From assembly GCF_003943615.1 (NCBI RefSeq), contig NZ_RJPZ01000002.1:302740-366739 (forward strand): DNA of 64,000 nt. The letters run 5' to 3'. Position 1 is the first letter of the stretch, and the number at the start of each line of letters is the position of its first letter. This document shows, in pieces, positions 18,212 to 29,358 of this stretch. Made by a program: the position numbers and the translations under genes. This DNA is from Streptococcus australis (GTDB lineage: Bacteria; Bacillota; Bacilli; Lactobacillales; Streptococcaceae). The notes beneath the pieces were generated by a model. The model was not told where the DNA came from. It ran no database searches and was given only the letters and a program-made list of their open reading frames with translations.

Positions 18212-21148
18212 CTAGAGGTTTTTTAATCTCTTGAGGAAGGGACGGTCTCTATACGGAGTCAGGTATTGCTCTGCCAGTTTCTTGTAGTAATTCTTATCTT
18301 CTTTCAAGAAAGCGCTCAAAGCAGGAACCAATTGCTCTCCTTGCTCCTTCTGGGCCACCAAGAAGGCCAAGAGATAATAAACCATCCCCTTGTCTCGTGC
18401 ATTCGTCGTTTGCTTCATGGTTCCTTCTTTACGAGCCAGGTAAGTTGCCACCTTCTCTTGCTCTCCGAAATGACAGGCGATTAAGGCTTGATAAAATCCG
18501 AGCAATTCTTCCTTCCAAGGGAAGCGAACGCTGGACAAAACCTTTTGAGCCCTGTCAAAATAGAAGCGGGCTTGGACCAAATCTCCCTTCCAATAGTAGG
18601 CAATCCCAAGATCAATTTCAAACACCACTCGGACCGAATCAACAGATTGATCTCCCACCAGGCGAAGGACCTCTTCCAAGTGGGTAACAGCTACTTGAAA
18701 ATGCCCTCTCACTTGCTCTATTTCAGCCAGGTAGGCTAAAGATGCTGCAATTTGAATGGCATACTTGGCCTGCATGCTATTGGTCAGACTAAAGCAATCA
18801 ATGGAGCGATAGAGGTGGCGGGTCGCCTGCTCCTCATCCCCTACCATCAAATGGTACAACCCCTTCAAGCGTAACTGAATCGCAATCGCTTCATGGTTGT
18901 TGGCCTGAATCGCATCTTCTAAAGCCAAATCTGTGTAATAGGCCATTTCAGAAATATTTTCTGTTTGAATGCAATAATAAATGATTTGCCGGTACCCTTC
19001 TAAAAGGAAGTCGAGCCGTTTGAGTTCCCGCGCATAGGAGATGACCTTTTGAATATCATGAATCCCCTTTTGGTACTCACCACTTCGAATGAAGTATCGC
19101 CCCTCTAGATACAAGTAGCGCAGTTGCAAATACTTGTAGTCTCTATCTTTTTGGTGTCGCGAAAAAAGCTGATCCAGTTCTCGACGAAGACGAGAGAGTT
19201 CCCCAAAAATGTCCAAATGGCTATTTTCACCATCTGATACTACTCCCTCTTCTCCCTTGGAGTATATTGGGAATAGTTCATGTTCCAACTGGAGGATTTC
19301 TTCTAAGTAGGTCAGCTCAAAAGACAAGGAACGCAAGAGATTTTGGGACTGCTTGTATTGGTAAGCTATTTCCTTATAGAAGAGCAGGTCTGTCGAATCT
19401 TCTAAGGTTTCTTCCAGTTTTTGCGCGATTTGTTGATGGAAGAGACGCCGTCTGGCTGGTGACAGGAGTTGGTAGAAGTACATGGCTACCAATTGCTTGC
19501 AAAATTGGACCAAGAGATCCTCCCCTTCCTCCACTATTGAGATGATTCCTCTTTGAGCTAAAGGATCTAATAATGCAGTTAAAACTGAAAGATCTGTAGC
19601 TGTCAAATCGGCCAAGATAGACATGGATATCGGCTTATGAAAACAAGACAAATAATGAAGAAGGGACTCCTCTTCACTGCTCAAGTCACCCAGCTCTTGA
19701 GACAGATAGGCTTGAATGATATCAGGTAAGGGCTCTAAACTTTCCTTCTCTTTCCACTCCTCTATATAGCTGGACAACAAGAAGGGACTACCTTCACTCC
19801 ACTCCATCATTTGCTCGATCAGGGCTGGTTCTATCTGCCCCAGTTGCCCTTGCAAGAGTAATCGACTTTCACTCGGATCAAAATTGGTCAACTCTAGCTG
19901 GGACAACCGTCTCTCGACTTTTAAACTCCCAAAGAAGGTGACCAAGAATTCCGGCAAAGGCCCTTCTGCTGTAACAATCAGTTGCCATCTTTCCCCGCTA
20001 CTTTTCTCCTCCAATTGCTTTACTTTATTGAATGAGGTTGCATCCATCCACTGGGCATTTTCAAGCAGAATCAGGAGAGGTTTTTCTTGGCTGAGTCTTT
20101 GAAGGTGCTTCCGGACAGCAGGGAGATTGTCCGCTTTTCCTAGAGGAGGAGCTTCCAAGCCCCCACTCACTTTCTCTAGGGAAGCTTTGAGGTCGTCCCA
20201 GATCCCTCCTTCTTCTTGGCGACTTCCGACTTTGCCTTCCAGCTTGACAAAGCTAAAACTACGATTGGACATCAAGACCAATTGACGCAATAAACGTTTT
20301 TTGCCTGTTCCAGATTGCCCCATGACCAAGAGAGGGCCAACCGCTTCCCCCTTCTCTACTAAGGAGAGGTATTCTTCCAGTTGGGACAGTTCTTGTTTGC
20401 GACCAAAGAAAGGGAGTTCTCGGACATTCACACGATTGCTCTGTTTATGGGTGCGTTTAGCTTCCAAAACAGAATGATACAGTTCTTCTATCACTCGACT
20501 GGGACGAACATTCAGCTCACGATCCAATAAATCAACCAGCTTGTAATAGGTCTCAAAAAATTTCCCCAGCTGGTGATGGACTCTATAATACTCCATCAAG
20601 AGTTGGTAGTTCTTTTCTTCAAATTCATCCAGCTCTACTAAATGGTGGAGTAAGGACTCTATACCAGGATCCCCCAGCCCCTCCTTGTCAATCTTTTGAT
20701 AACAGCTTTCAATATAGAGTTGCTTATAAGCACTCCGTTTGCGCGAAGCCCACTGGTCAAAGTCCTCATCATCCTTGACATAGAAGCCTTCTAGAATATC
20801 TCCCTGATAAAGATGTAAATTGCTTATTGGATCCCTTTCAAAAAGCTGGACATCCAAAGAAAGATTCAGCTCAGGATTAAGGGCCAAGCTGCTCCTACTT
20901 GGAGAAACAATGACATCTCCTTCAAAGATTTTATTGGCTTGGTAAACAGTATTCCGTAGATTTTTCCGAGCGACTTGGTTTTCCTTATCCCCCCAGAGAA
21001 TACCCGCAATTTCATCACGGTTAACCTCACCCGATACAGCTAAATAATAAAATAAAGCCTCCATCTTCGAGAAGGAAAAACGGATATCTTTCTGTTGGAA
21101 AACAACCTTAGGGGGTCCAAATAACTTCACCGTGAGTTCTCTCTTCAT
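18212..21148 (-). CDS. Large BTAD/TPR transcriptional activator (AfsR/SARP-like)
   Basis: The 978-residue protein starts with a winged-helix DNA-binding domain (about 5-95; VKLFGPP, RKNLRNTVYQ), then a bacterial transcriptional activator domain of helical repeats (about 100-230), an NTPase-like region (about 245-520) and a long TPR-rich C-terminus. The P-loop reads GQSGTGKK (277-284): Lys replaces the usual Thr/Ser, and the Walker B-like LLILLENAQ lacks the usual Asp, so ATP hydrolysis may be weak or lost. I chose ATG 21148, eight bases after GGAGG; the frame continues 24 codons upstream across the promoter. Converging on hut, it is a possible but unproven hut or met regulator. Confidence 0.8.
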   Translation of the reverse strand: MKRELTVKLFGPPKVVFQQKDIRFSFSKMEALFYYLAVSGEVNRDEIAGILWGDKENQVARKNLRNTVYQANKIFEGDVIVSPSRSSLALNPELNLSLDVQLFERDPISNLHLYQGDILEGFYVKDDEDFDQWASRKRSAYKQLYIESCYQKIDKEGLGDPGIESLLHHLVELDEFEEKNYQLLMEYYRVHHQLGKFFETYYKLVDLLDRELNVRPSRVIEELYHSVLEAKRTHKQSNRVNVRELPFFGRKQELSQLEEYLSLVEKGEAVGPLLVMGQSGTGKKRLLRQLVLMSNRSFSFVKLEGKVGSRQEEGGIWDDLKASLEKVSGGLEAPPLGKADNLPAVRKHLQRLSQEKPLLILLENAQWMDATSFNKVKQLEEKSSGERWQLIVTAEGPLPEFLVTFFGSLKVERRLSQLELTNFDPSESRLLLQGQLGQIEPALIEQMMEWSEGSPFLLSSYIEEWKEKESLEPLPDIIQAYLSQELGDLSSEEESLLHYLSCFHKPISMSILADLTATDLSVLTALLDPLAQRGIISIVEEGEDLLVQFCKQLVAMYFYQLLSPARRRLFHQQIAQKLEETLEDSTDLLFYKEIAYQYKQSQNLLRSLSFELTYLEEILQLEHELFPIYSKGEEGVVSDGENSHLDIFGELSRLRRELDQLFSRHQKDRDYKYLQLRYLYLEGRYFIRSGEYQKGIHDIQKVISYARELKRLDFLLEGYRQIIYYCIQTENISEMAYYTDLALEDAIQANNHEAIAIQLRLKGLYHLMVGDEEQATRHLYRSIDCFSLTNSMQAKYAIQIAASLAYLAEIEQVRGHFQVAVTHLEEVLRLVGDQSVDSVRVVFEIDLGIAYYWKGDLVQARFYFDRAQKVLSSVRFPWKEELLGFYQALIACHFGEQEKVATYLARKEGTMKQTTNARDKGMVYYLLAFLVAQKEQGEQLVPALSAFLKEDKNYYKKLAEQYLTPYRDRPFLKRLKNL

Positions 21149-21178
21149 TGCAAGCGCCTCCAAAATCTTCATATTAAT

Positions 21179-21207
21179 ACTATAAAAAAAAAGTTGCCTT
21201 TTAGCAA
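21179..21207 (-). promoter_or_regulatory. Promoter of the BTAD regulator
   Basis: On the minus strand: TTGCTA (21202-21207), 17 bases including a run of T, TATAGT (21179-21184). The leader is only about 25 bases. Confidence 0.65.
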
Positions 21208-21227
21208 GCGATTGGCCCAAGTAAAAA

Positions 21228-21257
21228 AGAGACTGAGAAAAATTTTTCTCAATCTCT
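21228..21257 (-). terminator. Terminator of metE-metF
   Basis: AGAGAcTGAGAAAAA / TTTTTCTCAaTCTCT forms a near-perfect hairpin, followed by a T-run on the minus strand, 24 bases past metF. Confidence 0.8.
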
Positions 21258-21280
21258 ACAATTCCTGCTTAGACTGTTGA

Positions 21281-22156
21281 TTAAATCACTTCCAAGTTTG
21301 GTTGGTGTTCAAATAAAGCTTTTGTTGCATGGTGGACATGATAGGCTACATCTTCATTGTTCATGGTGTAGAGATGGACACCGGCAACATCTTGTGTGAC
21401 CAAATCCACGATTTGATCTACCGCATAGGCCAAACCAGCCGCACGAAGGGATTCTGGATCATGTTCATACTTATCCAGAATGGCTTTGAACTTCCGTGGG
21501 ATATGAACATTTTCACAAGTCTTCAACAAGCGAAGGGCCTGGTTTCTGTTAAGAATTGGCATCACCCCTGCATGAATGGGAACATCAATTCCCGCCAAGG
21601 TACACTTATCTTGAAAATCGTAGAAACGCTCATTGTCAAAGAAAAGCTGAGTCACTAGGCTCGAACATCCAGCATCCACTTTCTTTTTCAGATTTTGAAT
21701 ATCTGAAATTTGGTTTGGCGAATCTGGGTGACCTTCTGGGTAACAAGCACCAATCACATCAAAGTGAGGAGCTTCTGTTTTAATAAATTCAATCAAGTCC
21801 GTTGCATAACGAAAGTCTTTTAAAGGCTCAATACCAGGAATAATATCTCCACGAAGGGCCAAGATCCGATGAACCCCTACTTGATCTAATTCATGAAGGG
21901 TATCTGCTACTTTTTCCTTGCTTAGATAGATGGCAGGTAAGTGGGCAATGGTCGGAATAGACAATTCATTCTGAATATGATTGGCTAAAGCAACCGTCGT
22001 CTCTTTGATATTGTATTTATTATTGCTAGCTGTCACACTGATAAAGTGTGGAGCTAATTCCTGCATATTTTCCAAGGCACGTAAGAGCTTGGCATTGCCT
22101 ACTTCAGGATTTGGAGGGAAAACCTCAAAGGAGAGCGACGGTGTTTGCTTAGTCAT
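21281..22156 (-). CDS. metF: 5,10-methylenetetrahydrofolate reductase
   Basis: Flavoprotein that reduces 5,10-methylene-THF to 5-methyl-THF, the methyl donor used by MetE. The 291-residue TIM-barrel protein has the N-terminal LSFEVFPP block, ISVTASNN, and ALRGDIIPG in the middle. It starts at ATG 22156; a TTG one codon upstream is less likely, since AAAGGA is placed for the ATG. It follows metE by 71 bases with no terminator between them, so the pair is one transcript making and using methyl-THF. Confidence 0.93.
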   Translation of the reverse strand: MTKQTPSLSFEVFPPNPEVGNAKLLRALENMQELAPHFISVTASNNKYNIKETTVALANHIQNELSIPTIAHLPAIYLSKEKVADTLHELDQVGVHRILALRGDIIPGIEPLKDFRYATDLIEFIKTEAPHFDVIGACYPEGHPDSPNQISDIQNLKKKVDAGCSSLVTQLFFDNERFYDFQDKCTLAGIDVPIHAGVMPILNRNQALRLLKTCENVHIPRKFKAILDKYEHDPESLRAAGLAYAVDQIVDLVTQDVAGVHLYTMNNEDVAYHVHHATKALFEHQPNLEVI

Positions 22157-22227
22157 CAAATGTATTCCTTTCTTGATTGAGCAATTCTTTTTTTGCTATC
22201 GAGCAAGCTTAGGAATTTCTACTTGCT

Positions 22228-24477
22228 TTATAGCGCTTTACGAGCAGCTTTTGCCGCTTCTACAAGACGGATCAAGCTTTCTTTTGTTTCTTTAATACCA
22301 CGTGTTTTCAAACCACAGTCAGGGTTAATCCAAACTTTTCTGCTTGGTACTTTGGCAAGGATAGCTTCGATAGTGTGATCGATTTCGCCTTCGTTAGGCA
22401 CACGAGGTGAGTGGATATCGTAAACCCCAGGTCCAACTTCTGTTTGGAAGTTTTTCGCTTTGAGTTCGTCCAAGATTTCAAGGTTTGAACGGCTTGCCTC
22501 AAATGAGATAACGTCTGCATCCATGTTGTCGATGGCTGGGATGATATCTGTAAATTCTGAGTAACACATGTGCGTGTGGATTTGTGTGTCTGGTGCTACG
22601 GTTGAGTGTACCAAGCGGAAGGCTGGAATAGCCCAGTCAAGGTAGTCTTCGTACCAGTCACTACGACGGAGTGGCAATTTCTCACGAAGAGCAGCCTCGT
22701 CGATTTGGATAATCTTCACGCCTGCAGCTTCAAGGTCAAGAACTTCATCCTTGATCGCAAGAGCGATTTGAAGAGTAGAATCCTTGATAGAGATGTCTTC
22801 ACGTGGGAATGACCAGTTAAGAATTGTAACAGGTCCAGTCAACATACCTTTAACAGGTTTGTCCGTACGACTTTGTGCGTAGCTAGACCATTTCACAGTG
22901 ATAGGGTTGAGACGAGTCACATCACCCCAGATGATTGGTGGTTTAACCCCACGCATACCATATGATTGTACCCAACCATTCTTAGAGAAGAGGTAACCTG
23001 ACAAGTTTTGACCGAAGTACTCAACCATGTCGTTACGCTCGAATTCACCGTGTACAAGCACGTCAAATCCAACTTCTTCTTGCCATTTGATCCATTCGTC
23101 GATAGTCTCAGCAAGGAAGGCATCGTATTCTTCTTGTGACAATTCACCCTTACGGAAGGCCAAACGTTTCGCACGAACTTCTTTCGTTTGAGGGAAGGAT
23201 CCGATGGTTGTTGTTGGAAGGGCTGGAAGTTTGAATGCTTCTTCTTGGATAGCTTCACGTTCTGCAAAGGCTGGCAAACGAGTGTAGTCTGCTTCTGTCA
23301 ATCCAGCAATACGTGCACGAAGTTCCGCATTTGCTCCGACACGTTCAGTCGCAAAGAGTTCTTTGTTTGCTGCAAGAGCTTCTTCACCTTGACCATTGCG
23401 GATAGCATCCAAGTCACGAAGTTCTTCCAATTTTTCAACTGCAAAAGCAAAGTGGTTCAAGATAGCTGGTTCAAAGTCTTCATTGGCAGTTGTAAATGGC
23501 ACATGAAGCAGTGAGCAAGAAGTTGTCAAAACAATGTTTTCAGCTGGTACTTGTTTCAAGATTTCCAAGCTTGCTTCGTAGTTGTTGCGCCAGATGTTCT
23601 TACCATTGACAATCCCTGCATAAAGAGTCTTGTCAGCTGGGAATCCACCTTTCACGAGTTCAAGAGTTTTCTTCCCTTCCACAAAGTCCAAACCGATCGC
23701 ATCTACTGGCAAGTTCACAAGGTCATTGTAGACATCACGAACATCACCAAAGTAAGTTTGGATCAGAACCTCAAGACCTTTCTTGTCAGCCAAGAGTTTG
23801 TTGTAGAGGTTCAAGAAGAGCGCTTTTTCTTCAGCTGATAAATCTTTGACAAGAGCTGCTTCATCCAGTTGAATACGAGTTGCCCCAAGTTCAGCCAATT
23901 TAGCAAAAACATCTTGGTAAGCAGCTACTAAGCTATCCACGAAGTCTTCTGCTTTCACGCCTTCTTCAAAGTCTGATAATTGAAGGAAAGTGAATGGTCC
24001 AACCACAACCGGACGAGTGTCAAGACCCAAGTCTTTCGCTTCTTGGTACTCATCAAAAATCTTGTGACCAGCCAATTTGACTTCTGTTGTTTTTTCAAAT
24101 TTTGGAACAATGTAGTGGTAGTTGGTGTTGAACCATTTCTTCATTGGAAGGGCACGCACATCCCCTTTTTCTCCTTGGTAACCACGCGCCAAAGCGAAGT
24201 AGCGTTCAAGGTCAGACAAGTCCAAGTTTTGAACCGATGCAGGAACCACATTGAAAAGGAAAGCAGCATCTAGGAAGTTATCATAATGTGAAAAATCATT
24301 TGATGGAATTTCAGTGATCCCTTTTTCTTTGACAATATTCCAGTGTTTAGCACGCAACTCTTTTGCTGCATCTAACAAATCTTCAGCTGTAATTTCGTTT
24401 CTAAAATATTTTTCAGTTGTAAATTTTAGTTCGCGGAATTCACCCAAACGAGGGAATCCGATAATTGTTGTTGACAT
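22228..24477 (-). CDS. metE: Cobalamin-independent methionine synthase
   Basis: Transfers the methyl group of 5-methyl-THF polyglutamate to homocysteine, giving methionine. The 749-residue length is normal for the double-barrel enzyme. The zinc site is visible as HTHMCYSEF and [10 protein letters not shown] in the C-terminal half; the second barrel begins near [19 protein letters not shown] precedes the ATG. MET-box-like palindromes lie upstream, indicating control by the streptococcal LysR-type methionine regulator. Confidence 0.96.
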   Translation of the reverse strand: MSTTIIGFPRLGEFRELKFTTEKYFRNEITAEDLLDAAKELRAKHWNIVKEKGITEIPSNDFSHYDNFLDAAFLFNVVPASVQNLDLSDLERYFALARGYQGEKGDVRALPMKKWFNTNYHYIVPKFEKTTEVKLAGHKIFDEYQEAKDLGLDTRPVVVGPFTFLQLSDFEEGVKAEDFVDSLVAAYQDVFAKLAELGATRIQLDEAALVKDLSAEEKALFLNLYNKLLADKKGLEVLIQTYFGDVRDVYNDLVNLPVDAIGLDFVEGKKTLELVKGGFPADKTLYAGIVNGKNIWRNNYEASLEILKQVPAENIVLTTSCSLLHVPFTTANEDFEPAILNHFAFAVEKLEELRDLDAIRNGQGEEALAANKELFATERVGANAELRARIAGLTEADYTRLPAFAEREAIQEEAFKLPALPTTTIGSFPQTKEVRAKRLAFRKGELSQEEYDAFLAETIDEWIKWQEEVGFDVLVHGEFERNDMVEYFGQNLSGYLFSKNGWVQSYGMRGVKPPIIWGDVTRLNPITVKWSSYAQSRTDKPVKGMLTGPVTILNWSFPREDISIKDSTLQIALAIKDEVLDLEAAGVKIIQIDEAALREKLPLRRSDWYEDYLDWAIPAFRLVHSTVAPDTQIHTHMCYSEFTDIIPAIDNMDADVISFEASRSNLEILDELKAKNFQTEVGPGVYDIHSPRVPNEGEIDHTIEAILAKVPSRKVWINPDCGLKTRGIKETKESLIRLVEAAKAARKAL

Positions 24478-24559
24478 GTTTTGTCCTCCAAAAATTCAAG
24501 TTGAGTCTATCTTATCAGAAGAAGCCCCTTCTGTATAATTGCTTTTCAATGGTTTTCGA

Positions 24560-24576
24560 TATAGCCAGAAACTATA
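24560..24576 (-). promoter_or_regulatory. MET-box upstream of metE
   Basis: The 17-base site has TATAG, seven bases and CTATA, and contains AAACTATA. It fits the streptococcal MET-box pattern TATAGTTT-N-AAACTATA reported for MetR/MtaR regulators. A likely metE -10 (TATACA on the minus strand) lies about 26 bases downstream with a poor -35, as expected for an activated promoter. Confidence 0.6.
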
Positions 24577-24630
24577 ACCTTATAGATCAAGGGTTTTCGC
24601 CCCTTGCCATTGACCAGAACTAATAGTCCT

Positions 24631-24647
24631 TATAAAAAATAACTATA
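24631..24647 (-). promoter_or_regulatory. Second, degenerate MET-box-like site
   Basis: TATA, nine bases and TATA with the half-site AACTATA, bracketed by AGTCC and GGACT. It lies 71 bases upstream of the first site. The gap 24478-24743 otherwise holds only the dexB terminator. Confidence 0.35.
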
Positions 24648-24705
24648 GGACTTCTACCAGACAGACTGAGCCTCCTCCCATTGGACAGTCCTCGCTCCCT
24701 CTAAA

Positions 24706-24737
24706 ACAAAAAAAGAAGCTATCCGCTTCTTTTTTGT
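24706..24737 (-). terminator. Terminator of dexB
   Basis: AAAAAAGAAGC tatcc GCTTCTTTTTT directly follows the dexB stop on the minus strand. Confidence 0.8.
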
Positions 24738-24743
24738 AGGTCC

Positions 24744-26426
<1,683 letters not shown>

Positions 26427-26455
26427 TTAGTGGGGCTATCAGTCTCCTTTAAAAT

Positions 26456-26490
26456 AAAAAAAGAAGTCACTTTAGAAAACCTCCTTTTTT
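26456..26490 (-). terminator. Terminator overlapping the acyltransferase stop
   Basis: AAAAAAGgAG / CTtCTTTTTT with a T-run on the minus strand. The stem starts inside the last codons of the acyltransferase gene. Confidence 0.5.
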
Positions 26491-27512
26491 AGCCTTCTCA
26501 TCCTCTTTTCATTTTGCCAATTGTGATAAGAGAGCATGGCCAATCCAAAGAGATGGCTTCCAACCAAGGCTACCACAAAAATCAGCTTGCCTCTGTCTGG
26601 ATAAGAAAGCGGGAGATTGCTAAAACCATAGCGAGCCCACTCGATGAAGATCGGATGCGAAAAGTAAAGTGCCATACTCATCTGTTTTAAATACTGTAAG
26701 TCATAAGATTTTAAAAAGGACGATTTTAGGCAAGCATTGACCAAATAGACCGTCACAAAAGGAAGAAGAAAGAAAAAGTTCTTATCCATTCCTTCATGTT
26801 GAAAAATAACTACGCCTTCTAAACAGAGGAAACCAAAAGTCAGAGCAACCTTTTGCCAACGGTGAACCCTAAAATTTTGTGAATGAAAATGATCAAACAG
26901 ATAGTAACCCATATAGATAAAAATAGGCGTGTAAAAGAATCCATTTCGAGCAGTGAAAAATAAGTTGCTGTAGAGCTGGTAGCCCTTGAGAAGACTCGTG
27001 GTATCCAGATAAGCCGAATAGGTCTCAACCAAGCCCCAGCAATAGAGGAGCAAGCTGATCACCCCCGCCCAAACCATGCCCAAGCGTTTGACCAGTTGAT
27101 TGACCAAAAACAAACCTAGCAAAAAAGCTGGGATATACCAGAGTTGGTAACACATCCCCAAATAGACCAGAGCGATGAGGACGCTAGTTAGAAAGAGAGA
27201 TACTGGGAGGTTGAGACTAGAAAAAAAGAACCAGGCATATGGAAGATAGACACAACTCCAAAATAAATAAGTTTTTATGATTTTGACCAGATAGGCCTTC
27301 ATTTTCCTCGAATCCCTTAGTGATTGCTTGAGGAAAAAGCTAGCACAGACGATAAAAAATGGTACCGCCATCCTTCCCAGGATGCTCTTAAGAGCAAAAT
27401 GCACCGGCTCATAGGAAGTTAAGCGACCACTATGAACCATAATCACTGCAATCGCAAAAAGGTATTGAAAGAGACTTATCGTGGAGGTGTTATAAAGGGG
27501 ATTCTTTTTCAT
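26472..27512 (-). CDS. Acyltransferase-3 family membrane protein
   Basis: Integral membrane acyltransferase of the OafA/EpsI type. The 346-residue protein has about ten hydrophobic segments and an N-terminal FQYLFAIAVIMVHSG, the family region that carries the conserved histidine of the first helix. Such proteins acetylate or succinylate surface polysaccharides or related molecules. ATG 27512 is preceded by AAGGAG six bases upstream; the frame is open 21 codons higher without a ribosome site. No polysaccharide cluster is adjacent, so the substrate is unknown. Confidence 0.8.
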   Translation of the reverse strand: MKKNPLYNTSTISLFQYLFAIAVIMVHSGRLTSYEPVHFALKSILGRMAVPFFIVCASFFLKQSLRDSRKMKAYLVKIIKTYLFWSCVYLPYAWFFFSSLNLPVSLFLTSVLIALVYLGMCYQLWYIPAFLLGLFLVNQLVKRLGMVWAGVISLLLYCWGLVETYSAYLDTTSLLKGYQLYSNLFFTARNGFFYTPIFIYMGYYLFDHFHSQNFRVHRWQKVALTFGFLCLEGVVIFQHEGMDKNFFFLLPFVTVYLVNACLKSSFLKSYDLQYLKQMSMALYFSHPIFIEWARYGFSNLPLSYPDRGKLIFVVALVGSHLFGLAMLSYHNWQNEKRMRRLKKEVF

Positions 27513-27615
27513 GTCCGACTCCTTGCTAAATGCAGATTCTATGGTTATTTTAGCATGAAAGGTAAGGCCAAGCAAGGAATCTTTGGATCCTTATCTACCT
27601 TTTTCCCTTTATTTT

Positions 27616-27624
27616 TGATATACT
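27616..27624 (+). promoter_or_regulatory. Extended -10 promoter giving a leaderless pabB transcript
   Basis: TG-A-TATACT (27616-27624) ends only six bases before ATG 27631, so the start point should fall at or within a base of that ATG. No Shine-Dalgarno sequence precedes it. Confidence 0.55.
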
Positions 27625-27630
27625 CAAAGC

Positions 27631-29358
27631 ATGCACAAACAAACGATTATTGATTTTAAAGAGCTTGGATTGCGACAGCTTTTCACCAAGCCCATAAGGG
27701 AATTAAAAACCAGAGACATAGATCAAGTCGAGGACCTTCTTAAAGAAGTGGAAACTTACCAAGAAGCTGGTTTTTATGCCGTAGGCTATGTCAGCTATGA
27801 GGCTGCTCCTGCTTTTGAGAAAAAATTAGCTGTCCATCCTGCACCTCTCATGGGAGAGTATCTCCTCTACTTCACCATTCACGAGAAAGTAGAAACCCTT
27901 CCTTTCCCAGAGGACTATGAGGCTGTGGATCTACCTGCCAATTGGAAGGAAGAGGTCAAGGCGCCTGCCTATCAAGAAGCCATTGAGACCATCCATCACC
28001 ACATCCGTCAAGGAGACACCTACCAGGTCAACTATACCGTCCAGCTTTCTCAAGAGCTAGAGGCTGATCCTTTGGCCATCTATAATCGCTTAGTGGTAGA
28101 GCAAAAGGCCCATTACAATGCCTTTATCCAGCACGATGATGTGTCCATCCTCTCTATCAGCCCTGAACTCTTTTTTGAACAAGAAGATCGGCTATTGACC
28201 ACGCGCCCCATGAAGGGGACTACTCGTCGTGGCCTCACCAACCAAGCTGATCTTGAAGAGGCAGCTTGGTTAGAAGCAGACCCCAAAAATCGAGCGGAAA
28301 ATATGATGATTGTAGATCTCCTCCGCAATGATATGAACCGGATTTCGGAAATTGGAAGTGAGCAGGTGACCCGTCTCTGCCAAGTTGAGCAATACTCTAC
28401 CGTTTGGCAGATGACGTCGACCATTGAAAGTCGCTTGCGCCCAGAGATCGACCTGGTTCAAACCTTCCAGGCCCTCTTTCCTTGTGGTTCGATTACAGGG
28501 GCACCGAAAATCTCTACTATGGAAATTATTCAAAAGACAGAGGCTGCTCCTCGCGGAGTCTACTGTGGAACGATCGGTATCCTTCTTCCAAAAGGGAAAC
28601 GGATCTTCAATGTGGCTATCCGAACCCTTCAAATGCAAGGTACCAAAGCCATCTATGGCGTAGGAGGGGGCATCACTTGGGACAGTAAATGGAAATCCGA
28701 ATACCAGGAAACTAAGCAAAAGTCTGCTGTTCTCTACCGTCAAGAGCCTCGATTTGATCTCTTGACAACTGGTCGTATCCACCAAGGAGAGTTGACCTTC
28801 CTGAAGCAACACTTGACCCGTTTGAGAGAGGCCAGCCGCTACTTTGCCTATCCTTATAATGAGCAAAAGCTCTTGAACAAACTTCAAGAAGAGCTCACTC
28901 ATGTGGATTCTAGCCTTGACTATCGTTGTCGGATAGCCTTGCAGAAAAACGGAAACTTCCAACTGACGATTACGGAGCTAACAGACTTGCCAGCTAGCTA
29001 TCTACAGGCTCAATTACGAGAACAAACTGCACCATTAAACCGACCTTTTACCTATTTTAAAACGAGCCAGAGAGACCACCTCATCCAGTCAGATCGGGAG
29101 CAGATCTACTATTTAGAAGACGGAACCTTACTAGAGACGACCATTGGCAATCTCATCCTAGAGATCAAGGGCCAACTCTATACTCCTCCAGCTCACCTCC
29201 CTTTATTAGATGGGATCTACCGTCGCCATCTATTGGAAACTGGACAAGTAGAGGAAAAACTCTTGACCCTGAAGGATTTAGAAGTTGCTGACAGAGTCTA
29301 TGCCTGCAATGCCCTTCGTGGCCTTTATCCACTCGATTTTACAAGAAAGTACTCATAA
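27631..29358 (+). CDS. pabB: Aminodeoxychorismate synthase component I fused to a PabC-like lyase
   Basis: Makes 4-amino-4-deoxychorismate from chorismate and ammonia, and the C-terminal part probably cleaves it to p-aminobenzoate for folate. Residues 1-360 are the chorismate-binding domain (TYQVNYTVQL, SPELFFEQE, RPMKGTTRRG, PCGSITGAPKISTMEII). Residues from about 385 to 575 resemble the PLP-fold aminodeoxychorismate lyase PabC (LETTIGNLILE, LLDGIYRRHLLETG, CNALRGL). No glutaminase (PabA) gene is next to it. The gene seems to be read from a leaderless transcript. The hydrolase start codon overlaps its stop. Confidence 0.9.
   Translation: MHKQTIIDFKELGLRQLFTKPIRELKTRDIDQVEDLLKEVETYQEAGFYAVGYVSYEAAPAFEKKLAVHPAPLMGEYLLYFTIHEKVETLPFPEDYEAVDLPANWKEEVKAPAYQEAIETIHHHIRQGDTYQVNYTVQLSQELEADPLAIYNRLVVEQKAHYNAFIQHDDVSILSISPELFFEQEDRLLTTRPMKGTTRRGLTNQADLEEAAWLEADPKNRAENMMIVDLLRNDMNRISEIGSEQVTRLCQVEQYSTVWQMTSTIESRLRPEIDLVQTFQALFPCGSITGAPKISTMEIIQKTEAAPRGVYCGTIGILLPKGKRIFNVAIRTLQMQGTKAIYGVGGGITWDSKWKSEYQETKQKSAVLYRQEPRFDLLTTGRIHQGELTFLKQHLTRLREASRYFAYPYNEQKLLNKLQEELTHVDSSLDYRCRIALQKNGNFQLTITELTDLPASYLQAQLREQTAPLNRPFTYFKTSQRDHLIQSDREQIYYLEDGTLLETTIGNLILEIKGQLYTPPAHLPLLDGIYRRHLLETGQVEEKLLTLKDLEVADRVYACNALRGLYPLDFTRKYS

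Noticed and set aside
28270..28962. 230-codon open frame on the minus strand inside pabB
   Set aside because: It lies entirely within the well-supported pabB coding region, has no ribosome site, and its product resembles no family.
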